From: Athripsodes cinereus
Taxonomy: Eukaryota; Arthropoda; Insecta; Trichoptera; Leptoceridae
Reading direction: 5' to 3'
Assembly (NCBI GenBank): GCA_947579605.1
Contig: OX388307.1
Location: forward strand, 31,287,237 to 31,351,236
DNA length: 64,000 nt
Shown here: positions 22,193 through 32,489 of the stretch, piece by piece
How the letters are laid out: each line of letters starts with the position of its first letter
Numbering within the stretch: the first letter of the stretch is position 1
The notes under the pieces: generated by a model
Told to the model about the DNA's origin: nothing
Database searches by the model: none
Seen by the model: only the letters and a program-made list of their open reading frames with translations
Position numbers and translations under genes: made by a program

Positions 22193-22890
22193 TGATATGT
22201 GGTGGTTTTTGGCCGGTGATAAAAAAATTATCCAAAATATTTTTCGTAATAATATTCGGTCAGTAGTAATAATAATTAAAATATCTAAAAATCGTGCAAA
22301 CTTCGTGAAACAACGACCCAAGGCAGGTACTGGACGTGATTCCATGAATCACATGTGGTCACCATTCGTCGCCGTCTTTCGTGTCTCTCGCCAATCAACC
22401 CATAATGTTATGTTATAGGTCAGAGTGTGTGTTTGTTTGTATGTACATTGTAATCTAGATGTAAACGTTCCTGTAGGTAGGTATAATATCAAAGGTGATA
22501 TGAAATACTACCTACACGAACGTAGATACCAACATACATACACTCTCCTTACATTGTAACTAGTATGTAAGTGCTAGTTAGGTTGTCAGTATAGATTGGG
22601 GTTTTGTTTGAAAATGGGGGGGATAAAAAAAAATGAACCGTTATACTGTGGTGAAATTGGACACTTTTTTTTATTTAATTATGAATTGAACTAATCGTGT
22701 GAGATGTGTTGCGTGGAATACGCTGGTTGTCTGCGAGTAAAGTACCCGGGCATACTAGCTAGTAACGCCGTATGTCCGGGTTAAAGATGCAGTATGTTGG
22801 CAAAGGGTGCGGTGTGAAGGCAGAGGGCGTGGGGGTAGCATCCCCCAAGCGGGTCGTCAGCGGAGACCGCCGACCGCCAAAAAACATTAC

Positions 22891-23205
22891 CCGCCAGGCC
22901 TCCGTGGAGAGCGTTGCTCCCGCCCTTGTGTGGCGGAGCCAGCAAGATGGGACCCCGCGGTTTCCCGCCCAGGACGCCGGGTTTCACAACACTACCCGCC
23001 AGGCCTCCGTGGAGAACGTTGCTCCCGCCCTTGTGTGGCGGAGCCAGCAAGATGGGACCCCGCGGTTTCCCGCCCAGGACGCCGGGTTTCACAACACTAC
23101 CCGCCAGGCCTCCGTGGAGAGCGTTGCTCCTGCCCTTGTGTGGCGGAGCCAACGAAATGGGACCCCGCCGTTTCCTGCCCAGGATGTAGCCTCTGGTGGG
23201 CTTGA
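22891..23205. repeat. 105-bp GC-rich tandem repeat in 5' LTR, 3 copies
   Basis: Units begin CCGCCAGGCCTCCGTGGAGA at 22891, 22996 and 23101, exactly 105 bp apart. Copies one and two are nearly identical; copy three diverges at its end. Since 105 is a multiple of three, long frames stay open on both strands without this implying a protein. Confidence 0.95.
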
Positions 23206-23376
23206 AGGCCGCTGGCCTCGGACGGATCCCATTCTGAGGGCCATATCCCAGAATGCCATCGTGGGAAGGATTGCGCCTGTCTGCAGTTCAGCAGGCAGGA
23301 CGATGCATCAGGGTGGTGTGAGCCGGGCTAGGATGCCTAGGCTCCCACCCAACGTGAGCGATTCTTGTGCGTCTGT

Positions 23377-23377
<1 letters not shown>

Positions 23378-23429
<52 letters not shown>
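23378..23429. repeat. Poly(T) run of 52
   Basis: An uninterrupted T tract in the 5' LTR. The equivalent site in the 3' LTR (about 26337-26352) is only a short interrupted run. Confidence 0.95.
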
Positions 23430-23430
<1 letters not shown>

Positions 23431-23793
23431 ATAGTGACAATTAATATTAATGTGTAGTGAAAAGACTGTGTATTTTATGATTGGGATAAAGACATATTTT
23501 AATCGGGATGAGGAGTAGGTTCTAATTTAGATAGGTAACATTAGTTTTAAATTCCTTTATTTTTAGTTTTGATAATAATGTGTTTTTTTGTAAATAAATA
23601 GAAATATTAGTGTAAATAAACGCTTGTGTTTTCATCACCGCCCATAAATTTCACTGTAGTATGCCAATGTTGTTTTTTTTGTAATTATTATTATGAATAT
23701 ATGAGATGAGTATTGTAGGTATATTATGTAAGTATCGCTTTTCTCTTTTCACTCTTTGCCTCCTTCCAGCTGAGAACGGGCCCTTGTCAAATT

Positions 23794-23811
23794 TGGCGCC
23801 CATCGTGTCGG
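23794..23811 (+). promoter_or_regulatory. Primer-binding site (TGGCGCC)
   Basis: TGGCGCCCATCGTGTCGG begins four bases after the 5' LTR. TGG complements the tRNA CCA end. A second TGGCGCC, in the same context TTGTCAATTTTGGCGCC, lies 49 bp downstream at 23843-23849. Confidence 0.75.
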
Positions 23812-25225
23812 CATTGCTTGACAAAGGATGCTTTGTCAATTTTGGCGCCGCAACTAGGGCCCTTAGTGAAAAAATACATCCTTAAGGGATGTATAATCAC
23901 TATAAACGAACCCACGACTAATATCCCTGAGAGACAAGGATGCTGGAATGGGGGAAGAATTTTTTTATATTTGTATTGGCATATTACTTTGATTTGTTTT
24001 GGCGGTGATGTTGAATGTTTTTGGATAGTTTTGGTTATTTTTCTGTAAAATAACCTGGCGCTCAAAACTGGATTGGTTGAATTAATTTTGTGTATTATTT
24101 TATAGGTGTACTGGTAGGTACTCGAGAAATAATTTGTTTGTATTGTAGTGATAACAGTTTCAAAATTTGTGTGGGAAAATGTGTAAATTTAATGTTTCAA
24201 TTGTGTATAAAAATGAGATGATAGCAATTTATGTGAAATGTAAAAGTAGACTGTGTGTTATACTATATCTATGTGGGTAATATTCATTGTTGTTTTGGAT
24301 TTTTTTTTTTTATAATTAAATGATAGTTATTTGTGAATTTAAGAAAGATTTGCGCAAGGTGAAATCGAATTTGTGAAATGGCGCGAATTGAAATGCGCGG
24401 GGAAAATACAGACACCGTGGTAGTATTAAAGCGCGCGGTTTTTTTTTGGGGAAAACGCGGGAAAATTGTGTACATGCGCGGAAGTTAAGCATAGTTATGT
24501 TTGGTGATACATGGTAGGGTATGTTTTGCAGAGTGAAAGAGAAGATGGGGTAAATGGCAGGTATGTCGGCGAGGCGCTAGGTAGAAAAGAAGAATTTCTA
24601 GAAGAGAGTAGAGGAAAGGGTGCGGTGTGTATTCAGGCAGCTTGTGTACGGGACGTGTGTTTCCCGGCAAAGCGTAGGGGCTTGATACACAGTGCGAGTT
24701 ATGGGGTAGAAGAGAGTTAGAGGGATGAAAGGGCTATTCGAGCTTTGGGCTGATAGCCTGACCGCCTTGGTATAAGGGGTTGGAGTTCCCAGTGGTTGTG
24801 AAAGCCGGTTGAGGTATAGTTGTGATGATTTGGAGGATAGAGGATGGATCAAGCAAGAGGGCTGGTCGGAGACGTGAGAGTGGGAGGTTGAGAAGTGTGC
24901 CGACATTACCTGGAAAATACCATGAGACGTGTATGGTGAATGACAGAACCATGTTTGCCTACATACCTATTTATAAATACTACGTTGTAAATTTTGCCAT
25001 TGTTTGTGTCTGAATTGTTAATTATGAGCTGAACAACGGGTTTATATACAAATGGAATGGGTTAGAAAATGAATTGGTAATTGTTTTAAATAGTAATTGT
25101 TGGAGTACCTACCTTTCCCCTGATACACCTAGGATTGGTTTTGCTAATTGTAAAATTTGTGTTTAATTATGTGTGGATAGGCGAGAGAACAGATAGTTTT
25201 TTTTTTTGGATAATTTTTTTATCAA
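23812..25225 (+). other. Internal region lacking gag-pol
   Basis: About 1.4 kb with only short, unrelated frames (the longest about 100 codons, with no recognisable domain). GCGCG-containing segments occur at 24361-24485. It is probably a non-coding RNA-like internal domain between primer site and polypurine tract. Confidence 0.6.
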
Positions 25226-25236
25226 AAGAGGGGGGT
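25225..25236 (+). promoter_or_regulatory. Polypurine tract
   Basis: AAAAGAGGGGGG lies just before the 3' LTR, separated by TCGAG. Confidence 0.75.
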
Positions 25237-25241
25237 CGAGT

Positions 25242-26706
25242 TGATATGGGGTGGTTTTTGGCCGGTGATAAAAAAATTATCCAAAATATTTTTCGTAATA
25301 ATATTCGGTCAGTAGTAATAATAATAATTAAAATATCTAAAAATCGTGCAAACTTCGTGAAACAACGACCCAAGGCAGGTACTGGACGTGATTCCATGAA
25401 TCACATGTGGTCACCATTCGTCGCCGTCATTAGTGTCTCTCGCCAATCAACCCATAATGTTATGTTATAAGTCAGAGTGTGTGTTTGTTTGTATGTACAT
25501 TGTAATCTAGATGTAAACGTTCCTGTAGGTAGGTATAATATCAAAGGTGATATGAAATACTATCTGCACGAGCGTAGATACCAACGGACATACACTCTCA
25601 TAACATTGTAACTAGTATGTAAGTGCTAGCTAGGTTTCGTCAAGATAGATTGGGGTTTTTGTTTGAAAATGGGGGGGATAAAAAAAAAAATGAACCGGTA
25701 TATTGTAGTGAAATGGACACTTTCTCTTATAATGATAAAATTTGAATTAAGCGTGTGATGTATGTGTTGCGTGGAATACGCTGGTAGTCTGCGAGCAAAG
25801 TACCCGGGCATACTAGCTAGTAACGCCGTATGTCCGGGATAAAGATGCAGAATGAAGGCAAAGGGTGTGGTGTGAAGGTAGAGAGCGTGGGGTAGCATCC
25901 CCTAAGCGGGCCATCAGCGGCAGACCACGCAAACATTACCCGCCAGGCCTCCGTGGAGAACGTTGCTCCCGCCCTTGTGTGGCGGAGCCAGCAAGATGGG
26001 ACCCCGCGGTTTCCCGCCCAGGACGCCGGGTTCCACAACACGACCCGCCAGGCCTCCGTGGAGAGCGTTGCTCCTGCCCTTGTGTGGCGGAGCCGACGAG
26101 ATGGGACCCCGCCGTTTCCCGCCCAGGATGCCGGGTCCCAGGAGGTAGCCTCTCGTGGGCTTGAAGGCCGCTGGCCTCGGACGGATACCATTCTGAGGAC
26201 CATATCCCAGAATGCCAGCGTGGGAAGGATTGCGCCTGTCTGCAGTTCAGCAGGCAGGACGATGCATCAGGGTGGTGTGAGCCGGGCTAGGATGCCTAGG
26301 CTCCCACCCAACGTGAGCGATTCTTGTGCGTCTGTGTTTTGGTTTTTTTTTTTATAGTGACAATTAATATTAATGTGTAGTGAAAAGACTGTGTATTTTA
26401 TAATTTGGATAAAGACATATTTTAATCGGAATCAGGGGTAGGCTATAATTTAGATAGGAAACATTAGTTTTAAATGCCTTTATTTTTAATTTTGATAAAT
26501 GTGTTTTTTTGTAAATAAATAGAAATATTAGTGTAAATAAACGCTTGTGTTTTCATCACCGCCCCATAAATTTCACTGTAGTATGCCAATGTTGTTTTTT
26601 TTTTGTAATTATTATTATGAATATATGAGATGAGTATTGTAGGTATATTATGTAAGTATCGCTTTTCTCTCTTTGCCTCCTTCCAGCTGAGAACGGGCCC
26701 TTGTCA
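25242..26706 (+). repeat. 3' LTR of the non-autonomous element
   Basis: 1465 bp, colinear with the 5' LTR but with scattered substitutions, two rather than three 105-bp units (starts 25940 and 26045) and a short T run. The visible divergence means insertion is not recent, or the template was a recombinant. Confidence 0.88.
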
Positions 26707-26710
26707 AAGT

Positions 26711-28568
26711 TTTTTCATTTTGTCTTGATTCTTGTGGACTCTTCAATAAGCTGAAATGAAAACTGAATACTAAAATCGTACAATAGAAAAAGCTCAAAAT
26801 CAGAAAGAACTTGTAGGTACTTGCACAATGTTAATTATTATTGCAAGTATCAAATTTAAATGGGATACATTCAGTGAATTGTCTCAAGATATAATAATGA
26901 TTATGAGGAATAGATAATATAATGATTTTGAGGAACAGATATCACTCCTTCGCTAGCTGCTAATTAGAAGCAATGCATTGTTATTATTTAGGTATCTCGT
27001 TTTGTGATAAGGTAAATAATGTGACATAATCAAGAAGACGTGACAAGATACCTCTACATAGTTATACTATAATCATTCGTCATATTTTCATTCAGCTTCC
27101 CTTTGCGTTTCAGCTTCCATTTTTGATTCCACTTCCGTTTTAAAATCCTTAGCTATTTGAAAATAAAAAAAAATTAAATGATAATACTTACGTATATTCT
27201 GATTAAATTTTAGCTCATCTTTTGTTATGCTTCCACTTGCGTTTTGGCTTCCATTTTTCTATTGTTAAATTTTACAATAAATATTGTAAAATTAAACAAG
27301 TGTAAATTCTGAAAACATTTACTTTTTCCATTCGTATCAGGTTGCTTAGCTCAGATGTATGGATATCCTCAGATTTCTGCGTTCTCACGGTTGATGAGTC
27401 TGCTTCAGTATTAGCTTCCATTTTCGATTTTTCTATACCTATCCCATTACAAAATATTGTATATTTTTCTGATTAGATATCCATTATAATGCCTATTTCT
27501 TGTTTTCGTTTAAACTTACATTTTTGCTTCTTATTTCATGATAACGGTTGTCATAAGAACAATATAAAATTATGGAAAAGGAACTAACAGGTCATTGAGA
27601 ATTATTTATAACCATAACACATTCTGCTTCCATAATTTATTATAATTATTATAACACTGAGTTTCGACACTTTGTGACATCACATGATGTTTCCGTTTTT
27701 GCTTCCACTTCACTTATACGTGCATTTAAGATATTCAAGATATATGTACCCAGCCAGGTAGCAATTTGTCACATAATCATAATATTTGAAATATTCCGAC
27801 CACCATGACAATAGGTACATGACAGTCGAGTGACTCTCATTAATTTTATTAGATACATCAAAATGTATGACATAGAAATATTTTGTTACGATCTGCGAGT
27901 AATGTGACTGAATTAGATTTATTCATATAATTTTATAACTTTAAGAAGAATGTTGGATAAGTAATGATTTGTCGGCAAGTGTAGTGCAGAAATAACGCTT
28001 TTGTCTGTAATCTTCGAGGTATATATAAAGAACGATATTTTTCAATAGTCCTTTGGGTCAAACTTAAAAAAAAAATAGGAATTCGGTAATTTTGATTTTT
28101 TATTTCCTCACCGGATAACAAGCTATTGATTGAGTTGACATTTATTTTGTATAACTCCATATTAATTTTACTGTTGTCTAGAAGATGTTGTATTACAACT
28201 ATGTCTTTGCATTGTTTCATACTTTTGTTTTATTATTTTTTTTTAATTTTTATTTCATAATATTGGCGATGCACCATTATTTGCACATTTTTTATCACAA
28301 TCATAGATTTATCACTTATTTTATAATCATCATCTGCATTTATCCGTTCATTATAGTTGCTAATAAAATATCGTGATAAATGTATGTTTTGATAGAATAC
28401 AAAAAAAAGTACAAAAGAGAGAGGGAAGAAGACGGGAGTGATAGGTTTTAGGTTTGAGAGGCTGAGTTTGAGGAATTATTGAAACTTAAGCCATCTGTGT
28501 TTCTTTGAAATGGTCACAAGTACTTTTGTTATATAGTTTGAAAAAAAGACTGAATATAAAATTAATTG
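26711..28568. other. AT-rich sequence with recurring GCTTCCA motif
   Basis: No gene recognised. Variants of GCTTCCATTTT/GCTTCCACTT occur about eight times between 27090 and 27710, unevenly spaced. Confidence 0.4.
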
Positions 28569-28660
28569 TTCGATTCGATCCCAGGTGCCGGCAAATTCCC
28601 TTTTAACGACACAAGCTTTTAGCTTACTGTGAAAGGTGTATAAGGTTGTATTTGGGTTTA
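28569..28660 (+). mobile_element. SINE-A fragment
   Basis: Begins at the B box (CGATTCGATCCCAGG), then GTGCCGGCAAATTCCC, CACAAGCTTTTAGCTTACTG and GTATTTGGGTTTAT. Both head and poly(A) end are missing. Confidence 0.8.
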
Positions 28661-28878
28661 TCGGTTTGACAGAAGTCCTTAGAACTAAACCTTACTTAAT
28701 TCGAGATCTCTTTAGAGAGACTATTAAGGGATCATCAAAGGTGAAATTAAATGAATCATAATGACCGTACATTCTGTATTTTCATTAAAAAGTGTAATTG
28801 AATACAAAATAATGTTCTCTTCAACTTTATTGATTTTTATCGAGAGAGACGTCTTTCGTCTTTCAATCCTTGCGCGTC

Positions 28879-29171
28879 GCTGTGCGCCGGCGCACCCAGC
28901 AGAGACCTGTAATCTCCGTAATACAGGAGAGACGATGGTCCTGGCTGGGACATGTTTTGAGAATGCCTAATGATAGTTGGCCAAAAAGAACACTGTTCTT
29001 CCGTCCGCAGGGGTTCCGTCGGCCCGGGCGTCCCTCTTTCACAATACACTGTTCCTATGACAACGATATCAGAGCGCAAGGAATGTCGTGGAAAGAGGTG
29101 ACGCAATTGGCACAGAGACGCTCTGAATGGAGGAGGCTGGTTTCTGCCCTGTGCTCCCGAGAGGAGCATTG
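28879..29171 (+). pseudogene. RTE-like LINE, RT C-terminal fragment, family a, copy 2
   Basis: Carries the last ~98 codons of the frame at 3827-4453, from RRRTQQRPVISVIQERR through WSWLGHVLRMPNDSWPKRTL to WRRLVSALCSREEH. About five base differences over 300 bp separate the two, so both derive from a recently active source. The 5' break is at GCTGTGCGCCGG (28879). A GATGATGATGATGA tail follows the stop. Confidence 0.85.
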
Positions 29172-29189
29172 AGGGCGATGATGATGATG

Positions 29190-29815
29190 AAAAGACATAG
29201 GTAATTTGTTTTTAATTTCATTATGGATTTCTATTACCAAAACACCGATACAAAGAAAATCACAAATAAGTTATTATAACAAGTGGGGTTGTCAGCGGAT
29301 AAAGAGTACATAACAAACATGAAAACAATCCTCTTCGTGCTAAATAAATAAATAAATCTCAACTTATTAGTTATACAGTGTAAATACTTATTTAGTAATA
29401 TTAACTATCTTTCTCTTTTGAAGACTTTACTTTATGAACACGAATCATATCTTTAGTTCTGTAGCAAAAGAGAACCAGAGTAAACAATGCTTTGTATCAA
29501 AGAGTACAAACAAATCAAAAGACAAACTTAAAGAATGATACGTGAAATTCAAAACTATTCAGATAAAATTGTCATTCAGGCAATAAACATCTTTCTCCTT
29601 TTCCTTGTTTTAATGGAATAGAATCGAGTTTTACAGAAATACTGCATTTCTTCCATGATGTAAACCAATTTAGAACAATAATGTTCTATCAATTTCTAAA
29701 GCTTGTTTTATATTTTAAATTTGTTGTACTTTTTATAGTTTTCGTCTTGCGTTTATAATTATAAAATTGCAAAGAGTGTAGAGAAATGATATGTATTGAT
29801 GTAAATTATATTGAG
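29190..29815. other. AT-rich unassigned sequence
   Basis: No gene recognised; short (AAAT)n near 29342. Confidence 0.4.
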
Positions 29816-29821
29816 TAAAGT

Positions 29822-30701
29822 ATATTATATATGTAAGAGCGTTAATGTTTGCCGATGATTTGGTATTGATGGCTGAAAGTGAAAGTGATCTACAACGAAT
29901 GATGACGTGTGTGTATGAAAATTGTGCGATTAATGGATTGAGAATGAATGCAAAAAAGACAAAAATCATGGTGTTTGAAAGAGGAAGTGAGAGAACAGTA
30001 TGCCAGGTAATGATTGACAACGAAGTGTTAGAGCAAGTTGACGAATGTGTGTACTTAGGTAGCTTGTTCACGAGAGATGGGAAGTGTGAAAGCGATATTG
30101 AAAGGAGAAAAGTTGCTGGCAATAAGGTAAACGGTGCAATCCGACCAATAATTGCAAATAGAAATATATCCACCACAGCTAAAAGGTTGGCGATACTCTG
30201 CTATCTTAGTGCCAACACTTATGTATGCAAGTGAGACGTGGACATGGTTAAAGAAGGATGAAAGTGGCATAAATGCAGTGGAAATGAGATCGTTGAGAAG
30301 GATGTGTGGTAAAAGTCTGAGAGATCGTGTGCGTAACAGTGATATACAAAAGGAATGTGGAATGAAAGTTGGTGTAATAACAAGGATGAAGGTAAATAAT
30401 TTAAGATGGTTTGGGCATGTGGAAAGAATGAATGAGGACAGAATGACTAAGAAGATATATTTGGCTGAGAGGAATGGTGCTCAGAGACGTGAACGTCCGA
30501 GGATTGAATGGCAAGATCATTTAAATCAAATCCTACAGGACGGTCACGTGTTGAGCACATTGAACAGGAGAGCATGCATGAGGAATTGTATGACAGTGAC
30601 GGAAGCGAAAGATGTATGCAAGGATAGAAGGAAGTGGCACTCGATCCTTTCTGCCTACCCCGTGAGGGAAGCGGCGTGATGGTATGTATGTATGTATGTA
30701 A
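29822..30701 (+). pseudogene. RTE-like LINE RT fragment with FADD motif, family c (frameshifted)
   Basis: Frame one (29845-30195) starts FADDLVLMAESESDLQ, the RT catalytic-site block, then NGLRMNAKKTKIMVF and VDECVYLGSLFTRDGKCESD. Frame two (30180-30679) continues VPTLMYASETWTW, MRSLRRMCGKSLRDRVRNSD, NNLRWFGHVERMNEDRMTKK and RPRIEWQDHL, to the stop. A +1 shift at about 30180-30195 disrupts an otherwise good frame. The 5' part of the RT and the endonuclease are absent. The 3' end is GCGGCGTGATGGTAT followed by (GTAT)n (30684-30701). That end resembles the SINE-B 3' end. Confidence 0.88.
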
Positions 30702-31120
30702 AGTATATTATATTGTTATTTATTTCCTTCTTGATTCGAGATGATTGATTACATGTGCTTTTAAGCTTTCTTTTTTGTGTGAAATGTTTTTTTTTTTTCG
30801 TATCTACTACATGTATTACAATGTTTGCAAAATTTGCTGGTTTTCTAGTTTTTAATTAATACCTGCTTTTCTATATTGATTCAAACTAAAATAAGAAAGT
30901 TACAAAATTTTATAATCAAGTTCATTTGAACTAACATTCGTATTCTATATTATGATACAAGTTGTAAATAATTCTAATTAGGAACAATTTTAGAGTTAAT
31001 TGAATACTAATATGAAATAGAATCGGACGTACTTTAGATGTGTATTACTAATTATGTAAAAACTGTTTGTTTGCAAATAAAATAAAAAAAAAATAAAGAA
31101 GAAAAATAAAAGGCAACAGC
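30702..31120. other. AT-rich unassigned sequence
   Basis: No gene recognised. Confidence 0.4.
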
Positions 31121-31127
31121 CGTTTAA

Positions 31128-31312
31128 AGTTTTTTTTTTTTTTTTAAAAAGATATATCTGGGTTTTGTTATAAACCCAAATACAACTTTATACACCTTCC
31201 ACAGTAAGCTAAAAGCTTGTGTCGTGAAAGGGGAGTTTGCCGGCACCTGGGATCGAACCGCGGACCCCTTGTTCAAGAGGCCGAGACTCTACCTCCAGGC
31301 TACCGACGAACT
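31128..31312 (-). mobile_element. SINE-A copy, full length
   Basis: On the minus strand it has GAGTTCGTCGGTAGCCTGG, A box TAGCCTGGAGG, B box GGTTCGATCCC, the family body, the hairpin GGGTTTATAAC/AAACCCAG and poly(A). CGTTTAA flanks it at 31121-31127 and 31313-31319, a target duplication. This is the best SINE-A copy in the window. Confidence 0.92.
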
Positions 31313-31361
31313 CGTTTAACTAAGTTAAATAAATAATTATAATATTTCTACTTCTTTTACT

Positions 31362-31534
31362 ACTATACCATCACGGCATATCCCACAAGTGAGGTAGCCA
31401 GCAGACCAGCTGCATGTAATAATAAGCATGCAAGCAGTTTTCTCGGCATCAACAAAATATTAAGACATTCAGGATGGGTGGAAAACACTAATCACTGAAT
31501 TTAAGATGTAGAATGTCTTTATTTTGAACCAAGA
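31362..31534 (-). mobile_element. SINE-B copy, 5'-truncated
   Basis: TACTATACCATCACGGCATA, CCCACAAGTGAGGTAGCCAG, TTCAGGATGGGTGG and CTGAATTTAAGATG. It stops at GTCTTTATTTTGAAC. Confidence 0.8.
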
Positions 31535-31639
31535 ACCCCGAGCGTTGCCTTCGCAATTCCTACACACAGTACCAATTATTTCTCGAAATCATTCTCAGTT
31601 TATGGCGCTCGTTGTTGGAACAACCTTCCTTCTTCATAA

Positions 31640-31830
31640 CAAGTAAATTTGTTATTTCTAGATTTATCTCAATATGTCGGGGTTAGATGGAAGAAATCAC
31701 TTTATAGTGATAATCTCGCCACTGCATATCGTCCTAGTTTTTAAATTTTATATCTTGTCATATAATTTGTTTTGTTTACACTGTTTTATAATGATAATGT
31801 ACAAAAAGAGTAAATAAATAAAATAATCAT
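31640..31830 (+). mobile_element. Jockey-like LINE 3' UTR
   Basis: GGGGTTAGATGGAAGAAATC begins a conserved 3' UTR, followed by hairpin ATCAC/GTGAT (31696-31711) and AATCTCGCC. It ends in an AAATAAATAAAA stretch near 31813. No coding sequence remains. Confidence 0.6.
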
Positions 31831-32234
31831 ATGGATATTGTGACGTAAAACACGAATGTAACAGACATATCTAAAGTTATAAATAGTTTGTTAACTATAA
31901 ATAATAATAGCAGTAAGAAAGTTGTTTTGAAGTGGTTGTTGGTTGATGGGTAGAAATATAAAATATGTAGTTGGTAGTTATATATTATAATACATATATA
32001 TTATAATAGTAATATAAGTTGTATACCTGTAGGAAACATAAGAAGTTTGTAATTAAACCTTGTCATCTTCTGGAGTTCCGGCACACAAGTAGTAGAAACA
32101 AACTATTTAATGATTATTGTTATTATACACTTTACATACCCAACTATCAGTGGCGTAGCTATAACAGGGTTACTTATAAATAAAATTAGATAGCAGTTAG
32201 AATATAAAAAAAATAAGATAACTAATTATTAGGT

Positions 32235-32489
32235 ACCCCGTGGAGCACCCGGTAAAGAATTGGTCTCCCACTCTTCTGCGTAAGTTTTCGAGTGTCCTGT
32301 AAAAGGCAGGTGTTCGAAAAAATTAAGACATTATACATCTTAAATTCAGCGATGAGGTTTGCCACCCATCCTGAATGTCTTGATTTTATATTGGCACGAA
32401 GAGGACAGTTTGCATGTTTCTTAAATGCAGCTGATCTGCTGGCTACCCCACTTGTGGGATATGCCGTGATGGTATAGTAGTAATAGTAG
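32235..32489 (+). mobile_element. SINE-B copy, best preserved
   Basis: The 239-bp core (32238-32476) starts CCGTGGAGCACCCGGTAAAG and ends GATATGCCGTGATGGTATAG, with a TAGTAATAGTAG tail. The 12-bp TAATTATTAGGT is present on both sides (32223-32234 and 32490-32501). It inserted just upstream of the GGTTAGTTGGAAGA hairpin of a Jockey-like 3' UTR. GGTGTTCGAA could serve as a weak B box. Confidence 0.93.

Larger units (their letters stand above)
22193..23789 (+). repeat. 5' LTR of the non-autonomous element
   Basis: 1597 bp, 132 bp longer than the 3' LTR. The excess comes mainly from one extra 105-bp unit and a longer T run. It contains hairpin-forming stretches (GTAGGTAGGTAT with ATACTACCTAC at 22471-22516; CCCGGGCATAC with GTATGTCCGGG at 22745-22782) and a downstream AATAAA-like segment. 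Confidence 0.88.
22193..26706 (+). mobile_element. Non-autonomous LTR retrotransposon, ~4.5 kb
   Basis: Two direct repeats (22193-23789 and 25242-26706) both start TGATATG and end TTGTCA, i.e. TG...CA. The 4-bp AAGT at 22189-22192 matches AAGT at 26707-26710. A TGGCGCC primer site follows the left LTR by four bases, and AAAAGAGGGGGG precedes the right LTR. All four hallmarks agree on plus orientation. The internal 1.45 kb has no gag, protease, RT or integrase, so movement must have used proteins supplied in trans. The TGGCGCC site and 4-bp duplication fit a Gypsy-type partner (inference). Confidence 0.88.

Noticed and set aside
22772..23431. A 219-codon frame with three Arg/Ala/Pro-rich repeats
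   Set aside because: It lies in the LTR, comes from a 105-bp (35-codon) tandem unit that is open in several frames on both strands, and ends in a poly(T)-encoded Phe run. The 3' LTR version differs in length. No protein domain.
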